DNA of 64,000 nucleotides from Thermoproteota archaeon (GCA_029258915.1 JAPDJU010000001.1:62001-126000); one strand, 5' to 3'; shown: positions 1-10,477, counted from the first letter of the stretch. Numbers and translations: made by a program. The notes: generated by a model not told the origin, from the sequence alone.

Positions 1-678
1 GAGTTCTATGAAAGAGCAGGTAGAGTAGAGTGTGTAGGTAGACCACCACGTATCGGTTCAGTAACTGTTGTTGGTGCTGTTAGTCCTCCAGGAGCAGATT
101 TTAGCGAACCTGTGACACAAAACACTCTTAGAATAATCCAAACGCTTTTCGCATTAGATGTAGCGTTGGCTAATAGAAGACACTTCCCAGCAATAAACTG
201 GCTAATAAGCTACAGCTTATATGTTGATACCGTTGAGAAATGGTGGAGAAAAATAGATCCAGAATGGAAAGAAGTTAGAGCAACAGCAATGAGGCTTTTA
301 CAGGAAGAAGCAGAACTTCAAGAAATAGTTAGACTTGTAGGTCCGGAAGCACTACCTGAAAAAGATAAGTTAACATTAGAAGTTGCACGTATGATTAGAG
401 AAGATTTCTTAATGCAAAGCGCATTCCATGAAGTAGACACATATTCTCCACCTGAAAAAACACATTTAATGATGAAGACTGTTATAAGGTTCTATGAAAG
501 GGCAAAGAAAGTTTTAGAAATGGGAATAACGGTTGATGAAATAAGAAAATTACCTGTAAAATATCGTATAGCTAGAATGAAGGAAATACCTTACAACAAA
601 GTTGAAAGTGAAATTAAGAAAATATGGCTTCAAATGGACCAGGAATTTAAGAAATTAGTTGCTGAGAAAATGGGGTGA
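1..678 (+). CDS. atpA: A-type ATP synthase subunit A, C-terminal part (5' truncated by window edge)
   Basis: The reading frame is open from base 1 ([20 protein letters not shown]...), so the track start at 112 is internal and the gene begins outside the window. Subunit A is the catalytic, ATP-binding subunit of the archaeal A1Ao ATP synthase. What is visible is the end of the nucleotide-binding domain ([27 protein letters not shown]) and the helical C-terminal domain ([23 protein letters not shown], then [23 protein letters not shown]). No intein is seen in this part. The stop is followed after 4 bases by the subunit B start, so the two are certainly co-transcribed. Identification is firm because the ATPase block is well conserved and the next genes are B and D. 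Confidence 0.97.
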   Translation, partial: EFYERAGRVECVGRPPRIGSVTVVGAVSPPGADFSEPVTQNTLRIIQTLFALDVALANRRHFPAINWLISYSLYVDTVEKWWRKIDPEWKEVRATAMRLLQEEAELQEIVRLVGPEALPEKDKLTLEVARMIREDFLMQSAFHEVDTYSPPEKTHLMMKTVIRFYERAKKVLEMGITVDEIRKLPVKYRIARMKEIPYNKVESEIKKIWLQMDQEFKKLVAEKMG

Positions 679-682
679 AAAC

Positions 683-3600
683 ATGGTTGAAGCACGTACA
701 CCATATTTCGTAAAAGAAATAAGCTCCCTGTATAGTGCTAGAGGCTCGCTTCTCGTAGTTGAAAGCATGCCCGGAATAAAATACAGTGAAGTAGTTGAGG
801 TTGAAACAGCATCTGGAGAGACAAGGTATGGACAAGTAATTGACGTTAGCAAAGAAGCTACGGTAATCCAGGTTTTCGGCGGAGTTAAAGAAGTAGACTT
901 AAAGAGAAGTGCTGTTAGGTTTAAAGGCGAAACATTTAAACTACCATTATCTCTTGACATGCTTGGAAGAACATTTGATGGATTAGGTAGACCTATGGAT
1001 GGAGGACCGCCGATAGTTCCTGAAGACTATGCAGATATAAACGGTGCTCCGATAAATCCTGCAGCAAGACAACCTCCTTCAGAATTTATTGAAACAGGAA
1101 TATCTGCAATAGATGGATTAAACTCCCTGGTTAGAGGGCAAAAACTTCCAATATTTAGTGGTTCAGGACTTCCTCATAATAGAATTGCGGCTCAAATAGT
1201 TAGACAAGCAACAGTTAAAGGTAAAGAGGAAAGTTTCGCAATAGTTTTCTCAGCAATAGGAGTAACTTTTGACGATGCCAGATTCTTTGTTAAAAACTTT
1301 GAAGAAACAGGAGCTTTAGAAAGAACAGTAGTCTTCATAAACACAGCATCAGATCCAACAGTAGAGAGAATAGCTGCACCAAGGGTAGCACTTACAACAG
1401 CAGAGTTCTTGGCATGGAAACATGATATGCATGTATTAGTAATATTAACAGACATGACAAACTACTGTTTCCACAGAGACGCTGAAATCATACTATCTGA
1501 TGGCTCAATAGTTAAAATAGGTGATTTAGTTAAAAAAGCTTTAGAAAACTCGAGAACATCAATTAACCTTAACAAGTACAGTAACTTAGTTCAGGTAGTT
1601 TTAGGTAAAATAAGGAAAACAACAATAGCTTCGTGGGATATGTTAGACCAAACTGTAGGTGAAATAGTAGCAGTAGAGAAAATTAAAGCGCCAAAAACAC
1701 TAGTTAAAATACTGACAAGGTCCGGAGCAGAACTACTAATCACCAAAGATCATAAGCTATTAGTCGACACTGAAAAAGGACCGCAACTAGTCCAAGCCTC
1801 CGAAATAAAACCCAATATGGAGCTATACTCTATTAGAAAACTCAAGGTAAAGGAAATAAAAGCACCATACATGTTAGAGCTATTATTGCCATATTCAGAG
1901 GAAGTATTTGTCCACGTAAAATCGGATGTTTTAGAAAAGAAACTGTCTAGGAAATATGGTAGCTTAAGAAACTCTTGTAGAATGTTAGGTATAGATTACG
2001 GTCTTTTCAGAAACAGTAAAAGCAAAAGATACTACCGTTTACATGAATTCCTAGCAATAGTTTTAGACTTAGGTTTGAAACTTGAAGAAGCAAATAAGTA
2101 CATAGACTACATAACAACAGGTGGTAAGGAGAAAATTAGGTTTAAGAGTGTTAAAGTAAGTCCATTAATGCTTAAGATTTTAGGATGGATCTCCTCTGAT
2201 GGAACAATATATGAGAATAAATCTAAAGGAGTATACTATGTAAGCTTTAGCAGTAAAAATGAGGGGCTCCTCAAAGAATTCATAGATGCAGTTAAGAAAC
2301 TGTTTAATGGAGTTAATATTAAGATATTAAGGAATGATAATGGAACATTAATTGCCAGAATAAACAGCAAACTCCTAGTATTGCTGTTTAGAATGTTAAA
2401 AGGTTGTGGCGGGAACGAGCTAGCAGAACTTATAAAAATGCCTGAAAAACATATATCTGCTTTCATTTCGGGATACATTGATGGAGATGGATATATTAGC
2501 GTTACTAAGGGCTTAATACGAATATCTACAGTTAATAGGATTAAAGCTAAAAGGATACAGTTGTTACTTAAAAGACTAGGTATTCAAAGTAGACTTATTA
2601 AGAGAATAACAGGTTTTAGAAATAGCATAATCTACGATATAATTATATCGGACAAGTATGATATAGTTAAGCTTTCAAGAAAATTAACTTTAAGCCATAA
2701 AGGTAAAAGAGAGAAGCTGAAGAGACTAGTGGAGAAGAAAATAGCTTGCAGGAGAGCATGTAGTTTCTACTTAGCACCGAAAATTGCAAGTAAGCTGTTT
2801 AAGGAGTTAAGGATGAAAAACAAGGTAAAAGCCTCATTTCTAGGTAAGGCTAATACAGTATCGGAGTTTGAAAACGGGAAACGCAGAGTTAGTAGGATTA
2901 CTTTACTTAAATGGTTAAGGAAAATGTCCAAATATGTTAGCGACGATCCCGAACTGTTTGCTCTAATAAGTTTCGTTAAAGGCAACTATGTTTTAGATAA
3001 AGTAATGAAAGTAGAGTACGTTAAATGTAATGAAGAATACGTATATGATGTAACAGTAACTCCAACACACATGTTAATAGTAGAGAATGGAATTATATCG
3101 TCAAACTGTGAAGCTCTAAGAGAAATGTCCGCCGCAAGAGAAGAAGTTCCGGGAAGAAGAGGATACCCTGGATACATGTACACAGACTTAGCGACTATGT
3201 ATGAGAGAGCAGGAAGAATTTGGAGTAAAAAAGGCTCAGTAACAATAATGCCTATATTAACAATGCCAGATGATGACATAACTCATCCTATACCGGACTT
3301 AACAGGTTACATAACCGAAGGCCAACTTGTACTTTCAAGAGACCTGCATAGGAAAGGTATTTACCCACCTATGGATGTTTTCTTATCGCTTTCAAGACTT
3401 ATGAAAGAAGGTATCGGACCCGGTAAAACCAGAGAAGACCATAGAGATGTTTTCATGCAACTTTACGCTGCCTATGCTGAAGGCCAGCATTTAAGAGAAC
3501 TTTCAATAATCGTCGGCACCGAAGCTTTAAGTGAAAGAGATAAAAAATACTTAAAATTCGCTGACGAATTCGAACAAAGATTTATCAAACAAGGCGAATA

Positions 3601-3730
3601 TGAGAAAAGAACAATTGAGGAAACGCTGGATATTGCATGGGATCTACTGTCAATAGTTCCTGAAGAAGAACTTAAGCTGATAAGAGAAGAGTTCATTAGA
3701 AAATATCATCCTAAGTATAGAGAATCCTAA
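683..3730 (+). CDS. atpB: A-type ATP synthase subunit B, interrupted by an intein
   Basis: Subunit B is the non-catalytic nucleotide-binding partner of subunit A in the A1 head. The mature extein is about 468 aa, the usual length. N-terminal extein: [27 protein letters not shown] through ILTDMTNY. C-terminal extein: [37 protein letters not shown] to the end. The 547-aa insertion between them is an intein (listed separately). I chose the ATG at 683, not the upstream TTG at 659 in the track, because GGTGA precedes it at good spacing and it sits 4 bases after the atpA stop. Without splicing the conserved TNYCEALRE segment would be broken, so splicing must work if this is the only copy of an essential gene. 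Confidence 0.97.
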   Translation: MVEARTPYFVKEISSLYSARGSLLVVESMPGIKYSEVVEVETASGETRYGQVIDVSKEATVIQVFGGVKEVDLKRSAVRFKGETFKLPLSLDMLGRTFDGLGRPMDGGPPIVPEDYADINGAPINPAARQPPSEFIETGISAIDGLNSLVRGQKLPIFSGSGLPHNRIAAQIVRQATVKGKEESFAIVFSAIGVTFDDARFFVKNFEETGALERTVVFINTASDPTVERIAAPRVALTTAEFLAWKHDMHVLVILTDMTNYCFHRDAEIILSDGSIVKIGDLVKKALENSRTSINLNKYSNLVQVVLGKIRKTTIASWDMLDQTVGEIVAVEKIKAPKTLVKILTRSGAELLITKDHKLLVDTEKGPQLVQASEIKPNMELYSIRKLKVKEIKAPYMLELLLPYSEEVFVHVKSDVLEKKLSRKYGSLRNSCRMLGIDYGLFRNSKSKRYYRLHEFLAIVLDLGLKLEEANKYIDYITTGGKEKIRFKSVKVSPLMLKILGWISSDGTIYENKSKGVYYVSFSSKNEGLLKEFIDAVKKLFNGVNIKILRNDNGTLIARINSKLLVLLFRMLKGCGGNELAELIKMPEKHISAFISGYIDGDGYISVTKGLIRISTVNRIKAKRIQLLLKRLGIQSRLIKRITGFRNSIIYDIIISDKYDIVKLSRKLTLSHKGKREKLKRLVEKKIACRRACSFYLAPKIASKLFKELRMKNKVKASFLGKANTVSEFENGKRRVSRITLLKWLRKMSKYVSDDPELFALISFVKGNYVLDKVMKVEYVKCNEEYVYDVTVTPTHMLIVENGIISSNCEALREMSAAREEVPGRRGYPGYMYTDLATMYERAGRIWSKKGSVTIMPILTMPDDDITHPIPDLTGYITEGQLVLSRDLHRKGIYPPMDVFLSLSRLMKEGIGPGKTREDHRDVFMQLYAAYAEGQHLRELSIIVGTEALSERDKKYLKFADEFEQRFIKQGEYEKRTIEETLDIAWDLLSIVPEEELKLIREEFIRKYHPKYRES
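1466..3106 (+). other. Intein with LAGLIDADG homing endonuclease in ATP synthase subunit B
   Basis: In-frame 547-aa insertion beginning at Cys ([14 protein letters not shown]) and ending in Asn, followed by extein Cys+1 ([11 protein letters not shown]). Splicing blocks are visible: block A at the start, block [10 protein letters not shown] (TxxH), and the C-terminal block [25 protein letters not shown]. The penultimate residue is Ser, not the usual His. Two dodecapeptide endonuclease motifs are present, [10 protein letters not shown] and [12 protein letters not shown], each with an acidic residue at the expected place, so the endonuclease may be active. Removing it restores a perfectly normal subunit B sequence. 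Boundaries are set by the C1 and N/C+1 residues and should be exact. Confidence 0.93.
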
Positions 3731-3749
3731 TAACTTAAGGGTTTAGCTG

Positions 3750-4400
3750 ATGAGTTCAGCTAAAACATTAAAAGTTAGACCTACAAAAATAGAGCTCATT
3801 AAGCTTAAGAGAAGACGTATTTTAGCTAAAAGAATCCATAGAATTCTAAGAGAGCGTTTGACAATACTTGTTGCTGAATTCTTAAGCATTGCACGTGGCG
3901 CTGTTAAGAAAAGAGAGGAACTTTATCAGCATTTTTCTAAAGCTTATGAAGCTATGTCCATAGCCTACGGTTTTCATGGTAGAGTCTTTCTAACTAAAGA
4001 AATGCTTGGCGTAGAAAGAGATGTTGAAGTCGTTTTTGGAACACAAAATATTATGGGCGTTAAAGTTCCTCTATTAGAGCCCGTAGATATTGAAAGAAAA
4101 CTTAGTGAAAGAGGCTATGTTTTAACGGATACTTCACTATATATTGATGAAGCATCTAGAAGGTTCGAGGAAGCTCTCAGGCTTTCTATAGAACTTGCTG
4201 AGGTAGAGAAAACTCTTGAAAGACTAGGTATGGAAATTAGGAAAATGAGAAGAAGAGTTAATGTTTTAGAACACATATTGATACCTAAAATTGAGGCAAC
4301 AATTAAATACTTGTCTATGAAGTTTGAAGAAAGAGAAAGAGAGGAACGAGCTAGGCTCAAAAGAGTTAAAGTGCTTCTAGCTAGAAGGCGCGGGAAATGA
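3750..4400 (+). CDS. atpD: A-type ATP synthase subunit D
   Basis: 216 aa, the normal length. Subunit D is the coiled-coil central rotor stalk of the A1 sector. The N-terminal signature VRPTKIELIKLKRRRILAKRIHRILRERLTILVAEF and the long C-terminal helix (VEKTLERLGMEIRKMRRRVNVLEHILIPKIEATIKYL) are typical of the family. It follows subunit B by 19 bases in the standard archaeal order A-B-D and overlaps the next gene by 4 bases. Confidence 0.96.
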   Translation: MSSAKTLKVRPTKIELIKLKRRRILAKRIHRILRERLTILVAEFLSIARGAVKKREELYQHFSKAYEAMSIAYGFHGRVFLTKEMLGVERDVEVVFGTQNIMGVKVPLLEPVDIERKLSERGYVLTDTSLYIDEASRRFEEALRLSIELAEVEKTLERLGMEIRKMRRRVNVLEHILIPKIEATIKYLSMKFEEREREERARLKRVKVLLARRRGK

Positions 4401-4831
4401 GTGAAAGAGAAATCATATGGGAGGAGCTTTTAAAAGAAGAGCTTCTAAGATTAGCTAACATTCATTTACCCTACAGTAGAAAATCTCTTAAGCAGCTCCT
4501 TTCAGAAAAATATCCTCACATTGTATGTAAGGATGGAACAGTCCACATGTTTAGACGTAAAGAACTTGAATATTTAAAGTCACTGCTTACTGAAGATGAG
4601 CAAGAAAAGATAATGTTACCTATAATCATAGAACTTAATCCAAGCTATGGTGAAGGAGCTGCTGTTATTAAGGGTAAAGTTGAAGTCAAAGTTGCAGCTA
4701 AAATATTAGACTTAGATATTAAAGAAAACACTCAAGAATTAATCATTTATAGACCTCAAATAGTTGTTTTGAGGGAAAAACTTAGAACAGTAACGCAAAT
4801 AGCTTTTTCGTTAAAAAGTATTATGGCTTAA
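4397..4831 (+). CDS. UPF0216 (DUF61) family protein
   Basis: 144 aa. The sequence follows the archaeal UPF0216 pattern: LPYSRKSLKQLLSE near the N-terminus, then CKDGTVHMFRRKELEYLKSLL, LPIIIELNPSYGEGAAVIKGKVEVKVAAKIL, and ELIIYRPQIVVLREKLRTVTQIAF at the end. The function of this family is not established. The start ATG overlaps the atpD stop (ATGA), so it is read as the last gene of the ATP synthase operon. T-rich tracts follow the stop. Confidence 0.88.
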   Translation: MSEREIIWEELLKEELLRLANIHLPYSRKSLKQLLSEKYPHIVCKDGTVHMFRRKELEYLKSLLTEDEQEKIMLPIIIELNPSYGEGAAVIKGKVEVKVAAKILDLDIKENTQELIIYRPQIVVLREKLRTVTQIAFSLKSIMA

Positions 4832-4839
4832 GTGGGTTT

Positions 4840-4890
4840 CTTTAAATTTTTGTTAAAGGTCTTTAGACTTTTATGGGAAAAATTTTTTAG
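4840..4890 (+). terminator. T-rich transcription termination region after the ATP synthase operon
   Basis: Several T runs (TTTCTTT, ATTTTTG, ATTTTTTAG) lie between the UPF0216 stop and the next start. Archaeal RNA polymerase terminates at T-rich stretches without needing a hairpin. The position fits the end of one operon and the start of another. Confidence 0.4.
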
Positions 4891-4948
4891 GAACGCCGTT
4901 AGGACTTTAGCACAAAATACTAAGGAAAAGTTTAGGTGAAGATATAAT

Positions 4949-6553
4949 ATGAGAAAAGCTATGGCCATAAATATGAAAGCTCTATTCATAGCTGCTGTAG
5001 TCCTTATAGCACTAGGTGTCGTATTCCTCGCAGTCTCTAAGCCACCAGTAACTTCACCAACACCTACCACTACTCCACCTACAACTACGCCTGCAGTATC
5101 ACAGATTGTAATAGGGGTCACAGACAAGGTAACAGACTTAGATCCTTCAAACGCTTACGACTTCTTCACATGGGAAGTGCTTAATAATGTCATGGAAGGC
5201 CTTATGAGGTATAAACCTGGCACAACAGAGCTAATGTATGGTATCGCTGAATCTCATGAAGTTCAAGAAGGAGGCAAGGTTTACGTATTCCATCTAAAGA
5301 AAGACCTAAAGTTTGCCGATGGAACACCATGCACAGCACAAGACGTTGTTAGAAGTATCAAAAGGGTTATGGAAATCCAAGGAGATCCCTCATGGCTGGT
5401 GACAGAGTTTGTTGAAGATGTTGTTGCCATCGACGATTACACCGTAAAATTTGTGCTCAAAAAACCTGTCTCCTACTTCTTAGCATTATTAGCAACACCA
5501 CCATACTTCTCAGTACATCCGGACTATAAACCCGATGAAATAGACAGTGACCAAACAGCTGGCGGAGTAGGTCCATATAAGATTGTTAAATGGGTTAGAG
5601 ATCAGGAACTTGTCTTAGAGGCTAACCCATACTATCATGGCGAGAAACCTAAGATTGAAAGAGTGATTGTAAGGTTCTTTAAAGATGCAACAACTTTAAG
5701 ACTGGCATTAGAAAGAGGAGAGATAGATATTGCATGGAGAACGCTAAATCCAGCAGATATTGAAAGTCTAAAAGAGAATCCAGATATTCAAGTTATAGAG
5801 GTTCCAGGTGCTGCGATAAGATACATTATAGTTAATGTTAAGATAACTGATAATAAGCTTGTAAGACAAGCCTTAGCAGCAGCTATTGATAGAGCCGACA
5901 TTTGCAAGAGAGTCTATTTAGACACTTGGGAACCACTATACAGCCTTATACCTAAAGGTATGTGGAGCCATAAAGATATTTTCTTAGAAAAGTATGGTGA
6001 AGGACCTAATATTGAACTTGCTAAAAGCTTACTACAGCAAGCAGGATACAGTGAAGATAACCCATTAGAAGTTGAACTATGGTATACACCGACACACTAT
6101 GGAGATACTGAGAAAGACCTTGCAGCTGTTCTTAAAGAGCAGTGGGAAGCCACAGGTATGATCAAGGTTACAATTAAGAGCGCTGAATGGACACAATACC
6201 TTGAATTTACACGTAAAGGAGCATTACAACTATCACTCTACGGATGGTATCCAGACTATATAGACCCAGATGATTATACTACACCATTCTTACATAGTGC
6301 TGCTAATGCATGGACAGGTTCAGGATATGCTAATCCGGAAGTAGATAGCTTACTTGATGAAGCAGCTGTCAAGGAAACAATCGAAGAAAGAACACCATAT
6401 TATGAACAGGTACAAGAAATTTTGGCTGAAGAAGTACCGATAATACCGTTAATTCAAGGAAAGCTATTTGTTGCTGCTAAGAAGAACGTTGGAGGAATAG
6501 TGCTAGATCCAACAATGCTGTTTAGATACTGGCTACTGTACTGGAAGGAGTAG
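4949..6553 (+). CDS. Oligopeptide/dipeptide ABC transporter, substrate-binding protein (SBP family 5)
   Basis: 534 aa. One N-terminal hydrophobic segment (about residues 9-30) is followed by a Thr/Pro-rich linker (TSPTPTTTPPTTTP), the usual membrane tether plus flexible spacer of crenarchaeal binding proteins. There is no lipobox Cys. The rest is a family 5 solute-binding domain: ITDLDPSNAYDFFTWEVLNNVMEGLMRYKPG, VFHLKKDLKFADGTPCTAQDVVRSIKRV, VGPYKIVKWVRDQELVLEANPYYHGEKPKIERVIVRFFKDA. It is the first of a five-gene set with two permeases and two ATPases. The exact ligand (peptide, or possibly a sugar as in some archaeal members) cannot be told from sequence. Confidence 0.93.
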   Translation: MRKAMAINMKALFIAAVVLIALGVVFLAVSKPPVTSPTPTTTPPTTTPAVSQIVIGVTDKVTDLDPSNAYDFFTWEVLNNVMEGLMRYKPGTTELMYGIAESHEVQEGGKVYVFHLKKDLKFADGTPCTAQDVVRSIKRVMEIQGDPSWLVTEFVEDVVAIDDYTVKFVLKKPVSYFLALLATPPYFSVHPDYKPDEIDSDQTAGGVGPYKIVKWVRDQELVLEANPYYHGEKPKIERVIVRFFKDATTLRLALERGEIDIAWRTLNPADIESLKENPDIQVIEVPGAAIRYIIVNVKITDNKLVRQALAAAIDRADICKRVYLDTWEPLYSLIPKGMWSHKDIFLEKYGEGPNIELAKSLLQQAGYSEDNPLEVELWYTPTHYGDTEKDLAAVLKEQWEATGMIKVTIKSAEWTQYLEFTRKGALQLSLYGWYPDYIDPDDYTTPFLHSAANAWTGSGYANPEVDSLLDEAAVKETIEERTPYYEQVQEILAEEVPIIPLIQGKLFVAAKKNVGGIVLDPTMLFRYWLLYWKE

Positions 6554-6572
6554 ACCGGTAGTCTTTTAGGGA

Positions 6573-6600
6573 AATTTTTAAATTTAAAAACTTTTTTCAT
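6573..6600 (+). promoter_or_regulatory. A/T-rich element between binding protein and permease (TATA-like box and T-tract)
   Basis: The 67-base gap after the binding-protein gene holds TTTTTAAATTTAAAAAC followed by TTTTTT. It could act as a partial terminator, or as a TATA box for a separate permease/ATPase transcript, since it lies about 40-50 bases before the permease ATG. Such an element would let the binding protein be made in excess. This is inference from position and composition. Confidence 0.35.
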
Positions 6601-6626
6601 ATAACTAATCCTCTAAGTGATTGTTT

Positions 6627-7643
6627 ATGGCAGCCCTTAGAACATACATCATTGTTAGAACGCTAATGACCATACCTATAGTGTTCACTTTATTAACTAT
6701 AGTCTTCATTATCTTAAGAGTTATGCCAGGAGATCCTATAACAGCAATGGTAGGTATGAAAGCACCTCCAGAATATATTGAAAGGTTAAAGGAGGAAGCA
6801 GGACTAAATAAACCATATCATGTCCAATATGTAAACTACATTTTAGGTATTATTAGAGGTGATTTTGGAAGATCCCTTATATGGGGTAAGAGACCTGTTT
6901 TAGCTGAGATCTTAGATCACTTACCCGCAACAATAGAGTTAACTATTTTCGGATTTATAGTAAGTATAATCATAGGCTTAATCACGGGAACCGTAGCTGG
7001 CGTTAAATGTTATACTAAAGTAGACACTACGTTAAGATTATACAGTATAATAGCTTATGCACTATTCATACCGTGGCTTGGAATGATGTTCCAACTTATT
7101 TTTGGTGTTTACCTTAAAATATTGCCTATTGGAGGTAGAATAGATCCAGGTTTAACCGTAGGATGGAACACTGTTACAGGGTTATATGTTTTAGATGGAA
7201 TAATTACTGGAAGATATGATATAGTATTAAACGCTTTACAGCATCTAATACTTCCATCACTTACCTTGGGTATAGTTCTTTCAGGCGCATACACGAGGCT
7301 TGTTAGAGCAAACATGATCGATGTTTTATCACAAGATTTCATTAGAGCTGCTAGAGCACGTGGTTTAAGCGAACTTAAGGTTCTAAGACACGCTTTAAAA
7401 AACGCGTTTATCCCGATACTAACTATGATGGGTCTCCAATTTGCGATATTACTTACAGGAGCTGTTTTAACTGAAACAACATTTTCATGGCCAGGTATGG
7501 GTACTTTTCTACTGGAGAGAATAAAATACGTGGATTACACTACAATTCAAGGAACTATAGTTTTCTTCGCAATATTCGTTTCTGTAGTCAACCTTGTTGT
7601 TGACATATTATATGCGCTTATAGATCCTAGGATAAGATATTGA
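6627..7643 (+). CDS. Peptide ABC transporter permease (DppB-like)
   Basis: About 338 aa with six predicted membrane segments. The N-terminus IVRTLMTIPIVFTLLTIVFIILRVMPGDPI is the classical DppB/OppB start. The cytoplasmic loop RAARARGLSELKVLRHALKNAFIPILT is the EAA motif that contacts the ATPases. The track starts at TTG 6621. I prefer the ATG at 6627, which gives MAALRTYIIV. The stop overlaps the possible start region of the next permease. Confidence 0.93.
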   Translation: MAALRTYIIVRTLMTIPIVFTLLTIVFIILRVMPGDPITAMVGMKAPPEYIERLKEEAGLNKPYHVQYVNYILGIIRGDFGRSLIWGKRPVLAEILDHLPATIELTIFGFIVSIIIGLITGTVAGVKCYTKVDTTLRLYSIIAYALFIPWLGMMFQLIFGVYLKILPIGGRIDPGLTVGWNTVTGLYVLDGIITGRYDIVLNALQHLILPSLTLGIVLSGAYTRLVRANMIDVLSQDFIRAARARGLSELKVLRHALKNAFIPILTMMGLQFAILLTGAVLTETTFSWPGMGTFLLERIKYVDYTTIQGTIVFFAIFVSVVNLVVDILYALIDPRIRY

Positions 7644-7654
7644 GGTTCAGAACG

Positions 7655-8518
7655 GTGAACATAGGGTTTGAACTAATCAGAAAAATGCTGGCTCCATGGC
7701 TGAAAGAAGCAAGTTTAATGCTTAAACTAGGATTAGCCATAGTTATAACTATAATAGCTTTATCTATTACAGCGCCTTTACTAACACAGTATAGCCCCAT
7801 TATTAAGGTAGGTGACGCTTTACGGCCCCCGTCAACCAAGCATTTAATGGGTACCAACAATTTAGGCTACGATATGTTTTCTAGAATACTTTACGGTGGT
7901 AGAACAGTTTTAACCGTTGTTGTTTCAGCAACTCTTCTTTCAATGTGCATCGGTGTTCCCTTAGGGTTAATTTCAGGGTATTATGGTAGAATAGTTGATA
8001 GGATATTTTCGATAATTATGGATAGTATGTATGCGTTTCCAAGCTTAATTTTAGCATTAGCTATTGCTGCTGTATTAGGGCCTAGCATGGTTAATGCTAT
8101 AATTGCTATTGCTGTAGTTTATATTCCAACATATTTTAGAATGGTTAGAGGCCAAACATTATCAATAAAGTCGCTGCTTTACGTGGAAGCAGCTAAGGCT
8201 ATTGGTGCTAGAGATTTAAGAATAATTATTAAACATATTTTGCCAAATCTTTTACCTACAATCATAGTTGTTTTCACAATGAACATTGCAGATGCTATTT
8301 TAACTGAGGCAGGCTTAAGCTTCTTAGGTTTCAGTGTACCTCCGCCAACACCTGACTGGGGTGCTGATTTAAGAGCAGGCCATGAATACCTTCTGGCAGG
8401 ATACTGGTGGCTTGTCGCATTTCCAGGCTTCATGATTATGTTATTAGCTGCGGGCTTTGCACTGGTAGGGGAAGGGTTAAATGATATTCTGAGCTTAAGG
8501 GGGGCCGAGAAGAGATGA
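7655..8518 (+). CDS. Peptide ABC transporter permease (DppC-like)
   Basis: About 287 aa with DppC/OppC features: an N-terminal membrane segment (KLGLAIVITIIALSITAPLL), PPSTKHLMGTNNLGYDMFSRILYGGRT, and the EAA loop VEAAKAIGARDLRIIIKHILPNLLPTIIV, then LTEAGLSFLGFSVPPPTPDWG near the C-terminus. Two starts are possible. TTG 7640 overlaps the previous stop. GTG 7655 has GAGGT 8 bases upstream, and I favour it. The next ATPase gene overlaps the stop (ATGA). Confidence 0.92.
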   Translation: MNIGFELIRKMLAPWLKEASLMLKLGLAIVITIIALSITAPLLTQYSPIIKVGDALRPPSTKHLMGTNNLGYDMFSRILYGGRTVLTVVVSATLLSMCIGVPLGLISGYYGRIVDRIFSIIMDSMYAFPSLILALAIAAVLGPSMVNAIIAIAVVYIPTYFRMVRGQTLSIKSLLYVEAAKAIGARDLRIIIKHILPNLLPTIIVVFTMNIADAILTEAGLSFLGFSVPPPTPDWGADLRAGHEYLLAGYWWLVAFPGFMIMLLAAGFALVGEGLNDILSLRGAEKR

Positions 8519-9471
8519 GGAAAACATTATTGGCTATTGAAAATCTTAAGGTTTACTACCATACAGGTAGAGGTGTAGTTAGAGCTGTAGACGATGTATC
8601 CTTAGCAATAAATAGAAGAGAAATAGTTGGACTCGTTGGTGAAAGCGGTAGTGGTAAGTCAACTTTAGGATACGCTATAGTTAGACTACTGCCACCTCAA
8701 GGAAAAATCGTCAGCGGTAAAATAGTCTTAGATGGGAAAAATCTTCTCAAACTTTCATTATCTGAAATGAGAAAGGTTAGAGGAAAAGAAATTGGAATGG
8801 TTTTCCAAGATCCATTAACAAGTCTTGACCCGTTGCAAAAAGTTGGAGACCAAATTGTTGAAACAATACTTGAACATGTAAATATAAGTAAAAAAGAAGC
8901 CTATGATATGGCAGCTAAAGCTCTTATGGAAGTAGGTTTACCACCTGACAGACTGGATAGCTATCCTCATCAGCTATCTGGAGGCCAGAGACAAAGAGTC
9001 ATGATCGCTTTAGCTACTGTTCTTAAACCAAAACTTATAATTGCTGATGAACCTACAACAGCATTAGATGTAATAGTTCAAGATAGAATCATGGAACTTC
9101 TTGCTAGTCTTAAAGAAGAGCTAAACACTTCAATAATACTTATAACTCATGATATTTCACTAGCTGCTGAAAGGGCAGATAAAATAGCTGTAATGTATGC
9201 GGGGCACTTATATGAGTATGCGCCTTCAGATGAAATAATTTCAAAGCCTTTACATCCATACACACAAGGTTTAATTCAAAGTATACCAGACGTGTTTGCC
9301 AGAAAAGAGATAAAGGAAATTAAAGGAAATCCACCGGATCTAGTAAATCCTCCTTCAGGTTGTAGATTTCATCCAAGATGCCCATATGCTATAGAGAAAT
9401 GTATGAGAAAAGAACCAGCAATGATAAGGATTAATGAGAACAGATATGTAAAATGCTGGCTATACGCATAG
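8515..9471 (+). CDS. Peptide ABC transporter ATP-binding protein (DppD-like)
   Basis: 318 aa. Walker A GESGSGKST, signature LSGGQRQRV, Walker B LIIADEPTTALD and the switch His (ILITHDISL) are all present. The C-terminal extension NPPSGCRFHPRCPYAIEKCMRKEPAM is the Cys-rich oligopeptide/dipeptide transporter ATPase tail, known in some family members to hold an Fe-S cluster. It energises the neighbouring permeases as a heterodimer with the next gene product. Confidence 0.95.
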   Translation: MRKTLLAIENLKVYYHTGRGVVRAVDDVSLAINRREIVGLVGESGSGKSTLGYAIVRLLPPQGKIVSGKIVLDGKNLLKLSLSEMRKVRGKEIGMVFQDPLTSLDPLQKVGDQIVETILEHVNISKKEAYDMAAKALMEVGLPPDRLDSYPHQLSGGQRQRVMIALATVLKPKLIIADEPTTALDVIVQDRIMELLASLKEELNTSIILITHDISLAAERADKIAVMYAGHLYEYAPSDEIISKPLHPYTQGLIQSIPDVFARKEIKEIKGNPPDLVNPPSGCRFHPRCPYAIEKCMRKEPAMIRINENRYVKCWLYA

Positions 9472-9484
9472 GTGATGAGATGCT

Positions 9485-10477
9485 ATGATCGAATTGGAAA
9501 TAATTGATCTAAAGAAGTACTTTCCTGTCCAGAAGAGTTTTCTTGAAAGACTACTTGCTAGGGAAAAACAGTTTATAAAGGCTGTTGACGGTATATCCTT
9601 TAAAATGTTTAGCAGACAAGTTTTCTCTTTAGTAGGTGAATCTGGCTGCGGTAAAACAACTACAGGAAGACTTATTGTTCGACTAGAGAAACCTGATGCT
9701 GGAAAAATAGTTTTTGAAGGATCAGACATAACTTTTGCTGATGAAAAACAGCTTAGACCTTTACGGAGAAAAATACAAATAATTTTCCAGGATCCTTATG
9801 CTTCACTTAACCCTAGAATGCGTATTGGAGAGATAATTGCCGAACCTTTAATAGTTCACAGTATAGCTGATAAAAAAGAAGCCAAAGAAGAAGCTTTAAA
9901 AATGCTTGAAAATGTAGGCTTAACACCACCACATATGTTTTATAGGCTATTTCCTCATCAGCTATCTGGAGGCCAGAGACAAAGAGTTGCTATAGCAAGA
10001 GCTATGATTTTAAAACCTAAATTTATTGTTGCTGATGAACCTGTTTCCATGATTGATGTTTCTCTTAGAGCAGCAATACTTAAGCTATTAATGAAATTTA
10101 AAACGTTATATAATCTATCAATACTTTTCATAACACATGACCTTGCCGTTGCAAGGCTTATATCAGACACTATTGCAGTAATGTACCTTGGAAAAATAGT
10201 TGAAATAGCACCTACAGAAGAATTAATAGATAACCCCTTACACCCATACACTAAAGCTTTACTTTCATCTGTACCTTCCCTTATAAGAAGAAAAAGAGAA
10301 AAACTAGTGTTAAAAGGCGAAATAGCTAACCCAATAAATCCCCCTTCGGGCTGCAGACTGCATCCAAGATGCCCATATGCGGAAAGCATATGTTCCCGTG
10401 AAGAACCTAAACTTATATTCTACGGTAATAATCACTATGTAGCATGTCACTTCCCATTAGTTAATAGGAGATATTAG
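9485..10477 (+). CDS. Peptide ABC transporter ATP-binding protein (DppF-like)
   Basis: 330 aa. Walker A GESGCGKTT, signature LSGGQRQRV, Walker B FIVADEPVSMID, and the switch His in LFITHDLAV. The same Cys-containing tail as the preceding gene is present (NPPSGCRLHPRCPYAESICSREEP). GGTGATGAG precedes the start by a few bases. It closes the five-gene transporter operon and pairs with the DppD-like ATPase. Confidence 0.95.
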   Translation: MIELEIIDLKKYFPVQKSFLERLLAREKQFIKAVDGISFKMFSRQVFSLVGESGCGKTTTGRLIVRLEKPDAGKIVFEGSDITFADEKQLRPLRRKIQIIFQDPYASLNPRMRIGEIIAEPLIVHSIADKKEAKEEALKMLENVGLTPPHMFYRLFPHQLSGGQRQRVAIARAMILKPKFIVADEPVSMIDVSLRAAILKLLMKFKTLYNLSILFITHDLAVARLISDTIAVMYLGKIVEIAPTEELIDNPLHPYTKALLSSVPSLIRRKREKLVLKGEIANPINPPSGCRLHPRCPYAESICSREEPKLIFYGNNHYVACHFPLVNRRY

